Part shown: piece after piece, positions 6,000 through 14,029 of the stretch
Position numbering within the stretch: the stretch's first letter is position 1
Layout: the number at the start of each line of letters is the position of its first letter
Assembly: GCA_025453305.1 (NCBI GenBank)
Contig: JALOQO010000004.1
Coordinates: 1-15,732 of the forward strand
Length of the DNA stretch: 15,732 nucleotides
Source of the DNA: Patescibacteria group bacterium
GTDB lineage: Bacteria; Patescibacteriota; Saccharimonadia; Saccharimonadales; CAIOMD01
Direction of reading: 5' to 3'
The notes under the pieces: model-generated
Seen by the model: only the letters and a program-made list of their open reading frames with translations
What the model was told of the DNA's origin: nothing
Database searches by the model: none
Program-made: the position numbers and the translations under genes

Positions 6000-7061
6000 A
6001 TGACTGAATTAGCTATCGACGGCAATGGTGATCGGAGATGTATTGTTATTGATGATGAACGGGTTAGTCAGGTAATTGGTCGCTTAATTTATGCTTATGA
6101 GCAGAATGAATTTCCTTATAATCTCGATAGTACTCGGACACCACAAGATCATCGTCATATGCCTCAGACACTGGAGTACGGAACGAAAGAGCACGCTATG
6201 TTTTTGTGGACAGTGTGTTACTACATGCGCGGTGGAATAAAATCCAATGATGCTGTAATGCGTCTTGCTAAGATGTACGATATGCATCCAGAACTTTTTG
6301 TTGCCGAGAGCGCAATGATTTGTCAAAAAGCAGATTTGAGAAATTTATTATCTGAATATGGGCTAGGTTTACAGGAAACAGTATCTAATGCTTGGGTGGA
6401 GAATGCAGCTAGATTATATGAACGATACGATGGTGATCCTCGTAAGATATTTGATGGCGTAACTACATACCAACAAAGTTTAAGCCGAATAAAAAATGAC
6501 GGTAAAGGGGGAGGTTTCATAGGATTTCGAGAGAAAATGGTAAGTATGATAATATATTATTTATCAGATGAAGGGTTGATAAAAGAATTTGAGTTTCCGC
6601 TACCCGTAGATATACATGTTTTAAGAGTTTCAATTGCCAATGAACTTGTTAAATTTGAAGGATATGCAGAAGATGAAAATTTGCTGGATGAAGATTTACT
6701 TATAACCGTGAGGGGTCTGTATCTCGCATACGCCCGCCAACATAATGTTAGTATGCTAACAATATCAGATGCCGTTTGGCTGTTATCTCAATCAACATGT
6801 GGGATGCACCCGGGTAATGTAACCCTTGAACCGCACGGAAGGGGCAACCGTAAAGGTCGCCAGACACACCTAATACCTGCGCCGGTAAATGCGGACGATG
6901 AATCGCAAAGAGAATTATATGCAAGAACATGTGCTCTTTGTCCAATAGAAGAAACATGTAGATGGAATGTGCCTGGTAAGATATATTATGTGCAGGGTAA
7001 GCTTATTCGTCGTGGAGAGCGTTTACGTTACCCCCCACCGAGTCAAGGGTTGTTGTTTTAG
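6000..7061 (+). CDS. HhH-GPD-like base-excision DNA glycosylase with Fe-S motif
   Basis: 353 residues. The middle resembles the endonuclease III superfamily: 'GFIGFREKMVSMIIYYL' (172-188) aligns with the helix-hairpin-helix LPGVGRKTA, placing K179 on the catalytic lysine. 'FPLPVDIHVLRVS' (199-211) aligns with AVDTHIFRV, placing D204 on the catalytic aspartate. The C-terminus has C311-x2-C314-x5-C320, the last three ligands of the EndoIII [4Fe-4S] loop, with C267 the possible fourth ligand 43 residues earlier and a basic segment (279-290) between. The expected role is damaged- or modified-base removal. The hairpin glycines are degenerate, so it could be a non-catalytic DNA-binding relative. 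The extra N-terminal 60 residues are unrecognised. A leaderless-type promoter precedes it; its last 4 nt overlap the stop of the convergent cobO-like gene. Confidence 0.6.
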   Translation: MTELAIDGNGDRRCIVIDDERVSQVIGRLIYAYEQNEFPYNLDSTRTPQDHRHMPQTLEYGTKEHAMFLWTVCYYMRGGIKSNDAVMRLAKMYDMHPELFVAESAMICQKADLRNLLSEYGLGLQETVSNAWVENAARLYERYDGDPRKIFDGVTTYQQSLSRIKNDGKGGGFIGFREKMVSMIIYYLSDEGLIKEFEFPLPVDIHVLRVSIANELVKFEGYAEDENLLDEDLLITVRGLYLAYARQHNVSMLTISDAVWLLSQSTCGMHPGNVTLEPHGRGNRKGRQTHLIPAPVNADDESQRELYARTCALCPIEETCRWNVPGKIYYVQGKLIRRGERLRYPPPSQGLLF

Positions 7062-7636
7062 TAGTCGATGCCGGGGTTGGCTAGGTATTTATTATCAAAG
7101 TGGTGTTTTATTTTGGTCATATCGGTTGCGATATCAACCATATGTAATAAATCTATCGGAAAATTCCGACCCGTCACACAGATACTGGTTTTGGGGTGAT
7201 GATCTTCTAATAGTTCTGTTAATTGCTGCTTAGATAACAATCCGTCGTTAACGGCGTTATTAATTTCGTCACAAATCACTAAATCATATTTACCACTAGT
7301 TGCTAGCTCTAAAGCCTTTTTATAGGTTTGGTTGGCCATATCTTTATGCTGTTTTTCGGTAATGCCCTTTGCGCTTAGATCGCCAGCGTTGTAAAACCCT
7401 GCTCCGCCTTTATAAAAATATAGTTTATCGCCGTAAACTGGGGTTATAGAATCGATAAATTTATGCTCATTAACCCGCCAGTGTTTTATAAACTGAATAT
7501 AAGCAACATTCCATTCTGCACCCAAGGCCCTAGCCATTAATCCTAAACTAGCACTTGTTTTGCCTTTACCCTGTCCGGTATATACTACTACTACACTATC
7601 TTTAGATTTAAAATCTTCGAATGCCATAATTAACAT
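7058..7636 (-). CDS. cobO: Corrinoid (cob(I)alamin) adenosyltransferase, CobO/BtuR family
   Basis: About 192 residues from the ATG at 7636; an in-frame ATG at 7627 (MAFEDF) is an alternative. The reading frame stays open farther upstream but that part overlaps the divergent aquaporin and is not credible. The P-loop 'YTGQGKGKTSASLGLMARAL' is the CobO/BtuR nucleotide motif, and 'YDLVICDEINNAV' is the Walker B region with the family's conserved D-E-x-N; 'VCVTGRN'-type sequence (here ICVTGRNFP) also matches. The enzyme transfers the adenosyl group of ATP to Co(I) corrinoid to make adenosylcobalamin. No cobalamin biosynthesis gene is nearby, so salvage of imported corrinoid is the likely role. A TATAAT box (complement of 7647-7652) lies 10 nt upstream. 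It converges with the HhH-GPD-like gene, overlapping by 4 nt. Confidence 0.92.
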   Translation of the reverse strand: MLIMAFEDFKSKDSVVVVYTGQGKGKTSASLGLMARALGAEWNVAYIQFIKHWRVNEHKFIDSITPVYGDKLYFYKGGAGFYNAGDLSAKGITEKQHKDMANQTYKKALELATSGKYDLVICDEINNAVNDGLLSKQQLTELLEDHHPKTSICVTGRNFPIDLLHMVDIATDMTKIKHHFDNKYLANPGIDY

Positions 7637-7750
7637 TACTATATAGATTATAAGGGCTAGTATCAAGTATTTTACCTTAAAGAGGGCTTGATATTTTTTG
7701 TAAATCAATTTATTGTATAAGGTATAAGAATTAAAAGGAGGGTATAGGAT
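7637..7750. promoter_or_regulatory. Divergent cobO/aquaporin promoter region with a strong SD
   Basis: The left side carries TATAAT on the minus strand (7647-7652) for the adenosyltransferase. The right side carries a TATAAG-like -10 (7716-7721) and the sequence AGGAGG at 7736-7741, 9 nt before the aquaporin ATG. This is the only strong SD before any gene in the window, which supports the ATG at 7751. Confidence 0.6.
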
Positions 7751-8542
7751 ATGATTAAGCAACGACATGTTGCTGCGCTGCTTGCAGAATTTATTGGTAC
7801 AGCTACACTTGCTTTGGTGGTCTTGAGTGTGCTTAGTAGCCAGTTGGGGTTGCCATTTTTTGTGGCAATGGCGGCCGGTGTAACATTGGCAGTGTTTGCT
7901 AATGTATTTGGTAATGTTTCGGGTGTACATTTTAACCCGGCTATAACATTTGGTTTATTTGTGATTAGGCAAATATCAGCGCTTAGAGCCGTGGGATATA
8001 TTGTGGTTCAGGTACTGGGTGGATTTGTGGCCTGGCAGCTATACGAGAGATTAGCCGGCAATACACTTGACAATAGATCCGCTTCTGAAGTTGACTGGAA
8101 AATATTAGGGGCAGAATTTATTGGTGCTCTAGTATTTGGTGCGGTAGTAGCCGCTGTTGTTACTCAAAAAGTAAAAGGACATCAGGCAGCTTTTGGTGTC
8201 GGAGGTGGTTTGTTTATAGGTATTTTAATCGCAAGCTTAGGGTCGGGTGCAATTTTGAACCCCGCAGTTGCTGTAGCAATGAGAAGCTTAGATGTAAATT
8301 ATTTTACAGGCCCAGTTTTGGGTGCTCTAACGGGTATGTTACTGGTTGCATTATTTATTGTTCCGGTATTTAACCCTGTAAAAAAACTTAAGAAAAAATC
8401 TGTTGGTTCTGACGCGCCAAAAGTGGTAGAAGAAAGCCCTACAGTAGTATCAGAAGTTAAAAAACCAGTTGCAAAAAAACCAGTGGCTAAAAAGCCTGCT
8501 ACCAAAAAAGCTACGGTCAAAAAGAAGACTACTAAAAAATAA
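7751..8542 (+). CDS. Aquaporin/MIP-family channel with lysine-rich cytoplasmic tail
   Basis: 263 residues. The first 210 form a MIP channel of six helices and two half-helices: 'LLAEFIGTATLALVVLSV' (10-27), first NPA in 'SGVHFNPAITFG' (57-68), 'LGAEFIGALVFGAVV' (119-133) starting the second repeat, and second NPA in 'GSGAILNPAVAVAM' (165-178). It conducts water or small neutral solutes. The arginine that normally follows the second NPA and forms the aromatic/arginine filter is V173, so selectivity should differ from classical water channels. The tail (211-263) is unusual: about 20 lysines with repeats of K-K-P-V/A-x-K-K like histone H1 or basic DNA/RNA-binding tails. It should face the cytoplasm. 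A clear SD precedes the gene; the hairpin at 8561-8586 terminates it. Confidence 0.9.
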   Translation: MIKQRHVAALLAEFIGTATLALVVLSVLSSQLGLPFFVAMAAGVTLAVFANVFGNVSGVHFNPAITFGLFVIRQISALRAVGYIVVQVLGGFVAWQLYERLAGNTLDNRSASEVDWKILGAEFIGALVFGAVVAAVVTQKVKGHQAAFGVGGGLFIGILIASLGSGAILNPAVAVAMRSLDVNYFTGPVLGALTGMLLVALFIVPVFNPVKKLKKKSVGSDAPKVVEESPTVVSEVKKPVAKKPVAKKPATKKATVKKKTTKK

Positions 8543-8560
8543 TTACTAGTATTTATGAAA

Positions 8561-8586
8561 TAACAGCCCTTAAACTAGGGCTGTTA
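8561..8586. terminator. Shared convergent terminator hairpin
   Basis: TAACAGCCCT (8561-8570), loop TAAACT and AGGGCTGTTA (8577-8586) form a perfect 10-bp stem between the aquaporin gene and the convergent helicase gene. A loose T-rich run follows on the plus strand (ATTTTAATATTTTATTTT) and a weaker one on the minus strand. The helicase stop codon (8584-8586) is part of the stem. Confidence 0.75.
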
Positions 8587-11500
8587 TTTTAATATTTTAT
8601 TTTCAATTAACCAGTTTTCGAACTCTATAGTACCATTGATATCTGGTTTAAAGTTTGATGTATCTGGTAGATCGAGATTTTTAATACAGTTCCAAACAGC
8701 CTTTATTAATAACCTGGTTTTTTCTAGCTCATCTTTATTGTATTTAATTTCTAGTTCGTGCATTTCGCCCGTTATTGTGTCGGGTTCTATAAAAACTAAT
8801 TTTGCCTCGTCTACATCGTAGCTTTTAAAACTATGGCTGTTTTCTACCAATATTTTATAAAAATTTAACTGTTGCTTGTATTTGTGAGATTTTATATCTT
8901 TTTGCCACTTGGTTTGCGGTTTACCGGTTTTAAAATCTATTATTCTAATCTGTTTTGTTTTGGGATCTATCAGGATTTGATCTAGATTGCCGCTTAGGTG
9001 TGCTTTACTCACAAAGCTTGCTTCGTGTCTAAAACTATATTCTGTTTGAGATTGGGGAATAAAATTATGCCACCACCATGGCAAAAATTTTTTAAGAGCT
9101 TCTGTTCCCCTGCCCTTTAGTCTTTCAAACTCGTTTTCGCTTAGTTTTTTCGCCTTTAATTTTGTAACAAAAATATCAATCGTTTGATCGGTGTCCGGTA
9201 GCTCACCTGTTCGCCTTAAGGTGTGTTGGATTGATTCTAGGGTTTCGTGAATGGCATTACCAAACTGGCCGTCGGCAGTGGGTGCTTTTGGAAACTTAAG
9301 TACGGTGTTCATAAAAAATACTTCTGGTCCACCGTAAACTAGATCTGTAAAGGTATTTAAATGTGTAGCGCTAAGTTGAAAAGTATCTAATCTGGGTAGC
9401 ACAAGGTCTCGCAAGCTTGTATTATTAGCTCCCTGGGTGTGCCTGGTGGTCCAAAAGTGTGTTAATGTGTCATTCGCCAGAACAGAAGAGTCTTCTGCTG
9501 TAATCGCCTGTGCGTGGCTAGGTAGGGCTAATGATTTGCCATCGGATTCGTTTAAAAATTCTAAAGAGTTTGTCGTTTTACCCGCGAAATTAAAGCTATA
9601 ACTTGTTAGGTATAAAGTATGCTTAGCTCTTGTTAGGGCTACAAAAAATATACGCTTTTTTTCGTCTTTGGTACTACCCGCACGGCGAATGTAAGTTAAA
9701 TTAGGCGGTAGGCCTATGTTGCTGTTTGGGCTTTTGTCTTTTGTTCCCCAAACCTCATCGTGGGTAGCTAGTATGTATACCGTTTCGAACTCTAAACCTT
9801 TTGCGCCGTAGACAGTCATTAGTTGCACAGAATTTATAGCGCTATGGTAAGGGCTGGTGTTTAAAAGTTTTTCGCCTGCTGTTCTATAGTCTGATATAAA
9901 ACTTAACATATCTTGTAGTCTTAAGGGTGTATCGTCGTTATTATGATATTCTCGTAAATGTTGCCTTAGTACGGTAAGGTTACTTAGTATAGTAGTAAAT
10001 TCTAACGGAGAATGTTCCTGGGTTTGTTTACTAAAATAATATTCATAGTAAGGTGAACTATACTGTTTTATGTCTGTCTCGTTGAGAGCTAGCGGTGTAA
10101 CACCAACCAAATAATCAAACATGGTTTCTAGAGTTTCGTGCTGTTGAATTTGGCCAAGTTTTGCAAAAAATAAGGAGATTGGTTTTAGCGCTGGGTCTTG
10201 CATCATAAGCGCTTGCCAGTGGCCTGTTTTGTTGTTCATAACTTTATCGTCATAACTATGCCAGCTTAGGCTCCAAATTAGACTAGTTGGAAGTTGCCAG
10301 TAATCGGCGCTAAGTACTGTTGGCCAAAGGCTATCGGCAAGTGCAAAGTTTTGGTTAGATATTGCCATAACCAGCTCTGCCATGGATGTAATTTCTAATA
10401 TCTTGGAATCTTCTAATATGTTTTCACGTTTTTCGTATCTAACGGGAATACTCTTAGCCTCTAGATAAGCCACAAGCGGTTCTATGTGTTTGTGTTTTGG
10501 GGCAAGCACGGCTATTTCTTGTGGTTTTGTACCATTATTAATTTGTTTTTCTATTTGGTTAGCTACCCAGTCAAATTGCGCTATATCGCTTTTAAAATTT
10601 ATACGACGAATAGTAGCTTTTGGCAATTTGGTGTTTTTAGCATCTAGCTGTTTATTGCCTTTGCCCAGCTGATTACTTAACCGTTCTTCTATACTACTAG
10701 CAACAGAATGAGCAGTTTGTAATATATCAGAATGCGAACGATAATTATCTGTTAGAGTGATTATTTTTGTATTTTTATATATAGATACAAACCTGGTCAT
10801 ATTACTAAGTTCGGCACCCTGAAAACTAAATATTGCCTGATCGTCATCGCCTACGGCTAACACATTTGGCCTACCTTCTAATACTGGATTATTGGTTAAT
10901 AGTTCCACAAGCTTTAACTGTGCGCGATTAGTATCCTGAAATTCATCTAACATAATGTACAAAAACTGTTCGTGTAGACTGTATCTTAGTTCATCGTTTT
11001 GCTCTAAACCCTTTATTGCCCTATAGATCATATCGTCGTAATCAAAAAGATTTTTATTAGATAGTTCTAAAAGATATTGCTCGTATATATCGGCTGCACC
11101 AAGAAGTTTATTAACCTCTCTTTGGCCGTACATAATCCAATTATTATTACTGTCTTTATCTAACCATTTCTTTTTAAAGTTTGTTATCTCGTTGGTTTTG
11201 TTAGTGTCATTAAAAAACTCAACCGCATTAGCTAGGTCTAACATCATTAGATTACCCAATGGAACAACACCCTCTGGGAGAATATTGCTAGCAGGTATGT
11301 TTTTAAGATTGTATAGTAGCTCTATAAAATACTTAGCTACCTCTTTATTAATTTTAGGGAAAGGTTTAATGGTTTTTTGGATTACTATTGATGCATTATT
11401 TATATACTCTTGATTTGCGTTCGCTATGTCGCGGATGTCACAAGGCATTAATAGTGCTTTTTTACACTCACTTATAAAAGATAATATGTCTCTTAGGTAT

Positions 11501-11919
11501 ACATCGGGGCGCCACAGCGGGTTAGTTGCCGGTAGGCGGTCAAAAATTTCTGTTAAGATTTTGATTTGGCCTATTTTATCTACTGGTTGATCGGCGCCGT
11601 ATTCATTAAAATAATCACCATATTGCCGAATTAGCTCGCTACCAAAACCGTGGTAGGTGCTTATTCTTATATCATAGGCCTCTTGTCCGACTAAGCTCGT
11701 TAGCCTTTCGCGCATATTTCTTGCGCCAACTTCTGTGTATGTTAAGCAGAGTATATTCTGTGGTGAGGTGTCTGTGGTTTGTAATATTTTAGCTGCTCTA
11801 AGCGCGATTAGCTGTGTTTTGCCGGTTCCGGGCCCCGCTATTACCAGCACAGGGCCATCTATGGTGTCTACGGCTTCTTTTTGAGCGCTATTTAATGATT
11901 TATACAAACTGCTGTTCAT
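8584..11919 (-). CDS. UvrD/PcrA-like superfamily 1 helicase fused to a RecB-type nuclease
   Basis: 1111 residues, far longer than UvrD (about 720). The SF1 helicase motifs are complete: Q-motif region 'LNSAQKEAV' (9-17), Walker A GPGTGKT (29-35), 'TYTEVGARNMRERL' (60-73), DEFQDT (325-330), 'GDDDQAIFSFQGA' (357-369), NYRS (392-395), 'VYGAKGLEFE' (703-712) and 'VALTRAK' (760-766). The C-terminal third is a PD-(D/E)XK nuclease: H891 in 'GNAIHETLE', D980 in 'GNLDQIL', D995 and K997 in 'IIDFKTGK', then Q1017-x3-Y1021. The phrase 'YGGPEVFF' (862-869) sits where AddB-like proteins have a Cys-Pro Fe-S motif, but the cysteine is missing. It probably unwinds and trims DNA ends in recombination repair, like one subunit of AddAB or AdnAB. 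A TAAAAT box 7 nt before the ATG suggests a leaderless transcript. Confidence 0.9.
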   Translation of the reverse strand: MNSSLYKSLNSAQKEAVDTIDGPVLVIAGPGTGKTQLIALRAAKILQTTDTSPQNILCLTYTEVGARNMRERLTSLVGQEAYDIRISTYHGFGSELIRQYGDYFNEYGADQPVDKIGQIKILTEIFDRLPATNPLWRPDVYLRDILSFISECKKALLMPCDIRDIANANQEYINNASIVIQKTIKPFPKINKEVAKYFIELLYNLKNIPASNILPEGVVPLGNLMMLDLANAVEFFNDTNKTNEITNFKKKWLDKDSNNNWIMYGQREVNKLLGAADIYEQYLLELSNKNLFDYDDMIYRAIKGLEQNDELRYSLHEQFLYIMLDEFQDTNRAQLKLVELLTNNPVLEGRPNVLAVGDDDQAIFSFQGAELSNMTRFVSIYKNTKIITLTDNYRSHSDILQTAHSVASSIEERLSNQLGKGNKQLDAKNTKLPKATIRRINFKSDIAQFDWVANQIEKQINNGTKPQEIAVLAPKHKHIEPLVAYLEAKSIPVRYEKRENILEDSKILEITSMAELVMAISNQNFALADSLWPTVLSADYWQLPTSLIWSLSWHSYDDKVMNNKTGHWQALMMQDPALKPISLFFAKLGQIQQHETLETMFDYLVGVTPLALNETDIKQYSSPYYEYYFSKQTQEHSPLEFTTILSNLTVLRQHLREYHNNDDTPLRLQDMLSFISDYRTAGEKLLNTSPYHSAINSVQLMTVYGAKGLEFETVYILATHDEVWGTKDKSPNSNIGLPPNLTYIRRAGSTKDEKKRIFFVALTRAKHTLYLTSYSFNFAGKTTNSLEFLNESDGKSLALPSHAQAITAEDSSVLANDTLTHFWTTRHTQGANNTSLRDLVLPRLDTFQLSATHLNTFTDLVYGGPEVFFMNTVLKFPKAPTADGQFGNAIHETLESIQHTLRRTGELPDTDQTIDIFVTKLKAKKLSENEFERLKGRGTEALKKFLPWWWHNFIPQSQTEYSFRHEASFVSKAHLSGNLDQILIDPKTKQIRIIDFKTGKPQTKWQKDIKSHKYKQQLNFYKILVENSHSFKSYDVDEAKLVFIEPDTITGEMHELEIKYNKDELEKTRLLIKAVWNCIKNLDLPDTSNFKPDINGTIEFENWLIENKILK

Positions 11920-11988
11920 CTAATCTATTTTAACTACTTTTTAATATTAATACAGACAAATAAGATAAACATAAGTATAATCTTAGAT
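11920..11988. promoter_or_regulatory. Divergent leaderless-type promoters (helicase and MscS)
   Basis: ATTTTA at 11927-11932 is TAAAAT on the minus strand, exactly 7 nt from the helicase ATG. TATAAT at 11976-11981 is exactly 7 nt from the MscS ATG, with CAGACA (11953-11958) as a weak -35 at 17-nt spacing. No SD is present for either gene. Confidence 0.6.
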
Positions 11989-12834
11989 ATGCCAGAGCAA
12001 ATTAACAGTCTTTTTAATGTAAGTATACCAAGTGAAATTTTTACCGTTTTGGTGGCTTTTATTATGGCGATAATTGCCAAAAAAGTTATTGCTGTTGCTA
12101 TTGATAAGTATTTTTCTAGTGTTTATAAGTCTGCACAATCCAAAGGTCGCAGTATAAGTCGTAAACGGATTAAAACTCTTTCTGGTGCATTTAAGAGCAT
12201 TGCTAATATGCTTATATGGCTTGTCTTTGTGTTGGTTGTGCTGGGAATCTTTAATGTTAAGCTAGGCCCACTCTTAACCGGAGCCGGAGCTACCGCTATT
12301 ATTTTTGGAATTGCTGGTCGCGATATAATTATGGATTTATATGTAGGTTTTATGGCTTTAATAGAAGATCAATATCGCGTTGGAGATGATATAGAAATTA
12401 GCAAAGAGCATAGTGGCACCGTAGAAGAAATTACTCTTAGAACAGTTAAGCTTCGCGATTCAGAAGGTAATGTGCACATTGTGCCACATAGCTTAGCGAG
12501 GTCAATTATTAATAAAACTTATGATTATTCTCATGTTAATTTAGAAATCACAGTAAAATACATAGAAGATGTAGATAAAATAAAGCACATTATTAACGAA
12601 ACCGGTAAACAGCTAGCCACCGATGATCATTGGAAAAAAGTTTTTGTAGAGCAAATATCATACTTAACATCACTAGGTTATGATAAAAAAGAAATTACAT
12701 TTAAACTGCAAGGCAAAGTTAAGCCCGGTAAGCAATTAGCTGCCGAAAGCGAGTTTTTAATTAGGATAAACGAATCTTTAGAAAAAAATGGAATTTCTAT
12801 GATACCAGTAGCTACGAGCGACAAAGTAGATTAA
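11989..12834 (+). CDS. MscS-family small-conductance mechanosensitive channel
   Basis: 281 residues, the usual size for the core family. There are three hydrophobic segments: about 17-40, 68-90 and the pore helix near 92-118, where 'LLTGAGATAIIFGIAGRDII' (94-113) matches the Gly/Ala-rich MscS pore pattern. The beta domain follows: 'LIEDQYRVGDDIEI' (122-135), 'GTVEEITLRTVKLRDSEGNV' (139-158) and 'VPHSLARSIINKTYDYS' (161-177), all characteristic. It opens when membrane tension rises and releases solutes during hypo-osmotic shock. The C-terminal alpha-beta domain (180-275) is present. It is convergent with pyrD across 17 bp with no clear terminator between them. The aquaporin gene nearby also concerns osmotic balance. 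Confidence 0.93.
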   Translation: MPEQINSLFNVSIPSEIFTVLVAFIMAIIAKKVIAVAIDKYFSSVYKSAQSKGRSISRKRIKTLSGAFKSIANMLIWLVFVLVVLGIFNVKLGPLLTGAGATAIIFGIAGRDIIMDLYVGFMALIEDQYRVGDDIEISKEHSGTVEEITLRTVKLRDSEGNVHIVPHSLARSIINKTYDYSHVNLEITVKYIEDVDKIKHIINETGKQLATDDHWKKVFVEQISYLTSLGYDKKEITFKLQGKVKPGKQLAAESEFLIRINESLEKNGISMIPVATSDKVD

Positions 12835-12851
12835 AAAATTTTACTTGCCGT

Positions 12852-13952
12852 TTAGACCTTGCCTACAGCGTCTTTAATATTACTGTAGCCGTCTTGCCGT
12901 AACAGTTCTACTAACTGTTTGTTAATTTGGCCAACAACTTGTGGGCCTTGGTAGATTAGGCCCGTTATCATTTGCACTAAACTAGCGCCCAGCTTGATTT
13001 TGCGGTATGCGTCTTGGCCGTTAAAAACACCGCCAAGCCCGATTATTGTTTTTGTTCCTTGGCTGTATTTGTACATATCGCTAATTAATTGGTCTGATAA
13101 TTGTTGCACGACCTTGCCACTCATTCCGCCAATATCAGGAATGTTGCTATCTTTAATAGTAGGTAAATTTCTATTTTTGGTTAGGTTTCCACATATAAAA
13201 CCGTGAACTCGGTATTTACCAGCGAGTTCAGCTATACCCTGCCTTTCCTTTTGGGTAATATCTGGTGATATTTTTACATAAACTGGCTTTTTTGTGGGTA
13301 TAGATTCTAGTTCTTTAAGCAGTAAACCGAGCCTCTTAGTATCGTGGAAAGGTTGCCCGCCGTAGGTGTTAGGGCAACTTATATTTATTGTAAAATAATC
13401 CCCGATATCTTTTAGTTTGTCAAAGCTATAAGCATAATCTTCTATGCTAGATTTATCGTCGCAGTTTGGGCTGTTGGTGCGAGCAATGTTTGTTCCAATG
13501 GGTATATTTGATTTTGCTCTGGCAATTTTGGGGGCCAGATTGTCTACCCCTTTGTTTTTTAGCCCATAATAGACCAAAATGCTCTTTGATTCTTTAAGGC
13601 GCCAAAGTTTTTTACCCGGATTACCATCGTAAGGGTATTTTGTAATAGATCCTACCTCGCTAAACCCAAAACCAATATTGCCCATTAGTGTTATGGCTTG
13701 CGCATCTTTATCCCAGCCTGCGGCTAAACCTATTGGGTTAGCATAAAATATGCCATCTGTATTTTGTTCTAATATGGGGTCTTGGTATGCCCAAGAGGCT
13801 TTCAGGATACTGTTTATGGGCGGGATTTTACCAGATAAAGACGCGCTCTTTAGTGTTAAATTATGGGCTGTTTCTGGGTCTAGCGCAAAAAGCATTGGTT
13901 TGGCTATTTTTTGATATATCACAGTAGAAGTTTTAGATAAAAATATTTGCAT
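12852..13952 (-). CDS. pyrD: Dihydroorotate dehydrogenase, class 2-like, with SCPN active-site loop
   Basis: 366 residues. PyrD oxidises dihydroorotate to orotate with FMN in pyrimidine synthesis. The N-terminus 'YQKIAKPMLFALDPETAHNL' (13-32) is the class 2 membrane-associated helical domain, which uses quinone. 'NPIGLAAGWDKDAQAI' (72-87), 'GFGFSEVGSIT' (94-104), 'GNPGKKLWRL' (110-119), 'KKPVYVKISPD' (221-231), 'GGMSGK' (275-280) and 'GLGGVF' (305-310) are FMN and substrate-barrel motifs. The active-site loop is 'NISCPNTYGG' (190-199): class 2 enzymes normally have NxSSPN with a serine base, while class 1 enzymes have the cysteine seen here as C193. The 'MGFNN' of class 2 is also changed to YYGLKN (128-133). 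No other pyr gene is nearby. A TATAAG box (complement of 13959-13964) lies 6 nt upstream of the start. Confidence 0.92.
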   Translation of the reverse strand: MQIFLSKTSTVIYQKIAKPMLFALDPETAHNLTLKSASLSGKIPPINSILKASWAYQDPILEQNTDGIFYANPIGLAAGWDKDAQAITLMGNIGFGFSEVGSITKYPYDGNPGKKLWRLKESKSILVYYGLKNKGVDNLAPKIARAKSNIPIGTNIARTNSPNCDDKSSIEDYAYSFDKLKDIGDYFTINISCPNTYGGQPFHDTKRLGLLLKELESIPTKKPVYVKISPDITQKERQGIAELAGKYRVHGFICGNLTKNRNLPTIKDSNIPDIGGMSGKVVQQLSDQLISDMYKYSQGTKTIIGLGGVFNGQDAYRKIKLGASLVQMITGLIYQGPQVVGQINKQLVELLRQDGYSNIKDAVGKV

Positions 13953-14029
13953 ATACTGCTTATATTTTACGACACTTTATAACTATACAGAAATGGGTTA
14001 TAATTTTATAGCTCGCAATAATAGATTAT
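13953..14029. promoter_or_regulatory. Divergent promoters of pyrD and the first tRNA-Gln-like unit
   Basis: The minus strand has TAAAATATAAG just before pyrD. The plus strand has TATAAT at 13999-14004, 25 nt before the TGGGGATTGG start of the first tRNA-like unit at 14030. Confidence 0.45.

Noticed and set aside
7637..7930. Upstream extension of the adenosyltransferase reading frame to an ATG at 7930
   Set aside because: It overlaps the clearly real aquaporin gene, is rich in Cys, His and Lys without family similarity, and lies upstream of the TATAAT box; the family core starts near 7627-7636.
8299..8520. Antisense ORF opposite the lysine-rich tail of the aquaporin
   Set aside because: It is the mirror of a repetitive lysine-rich coding stretch; no start signals.
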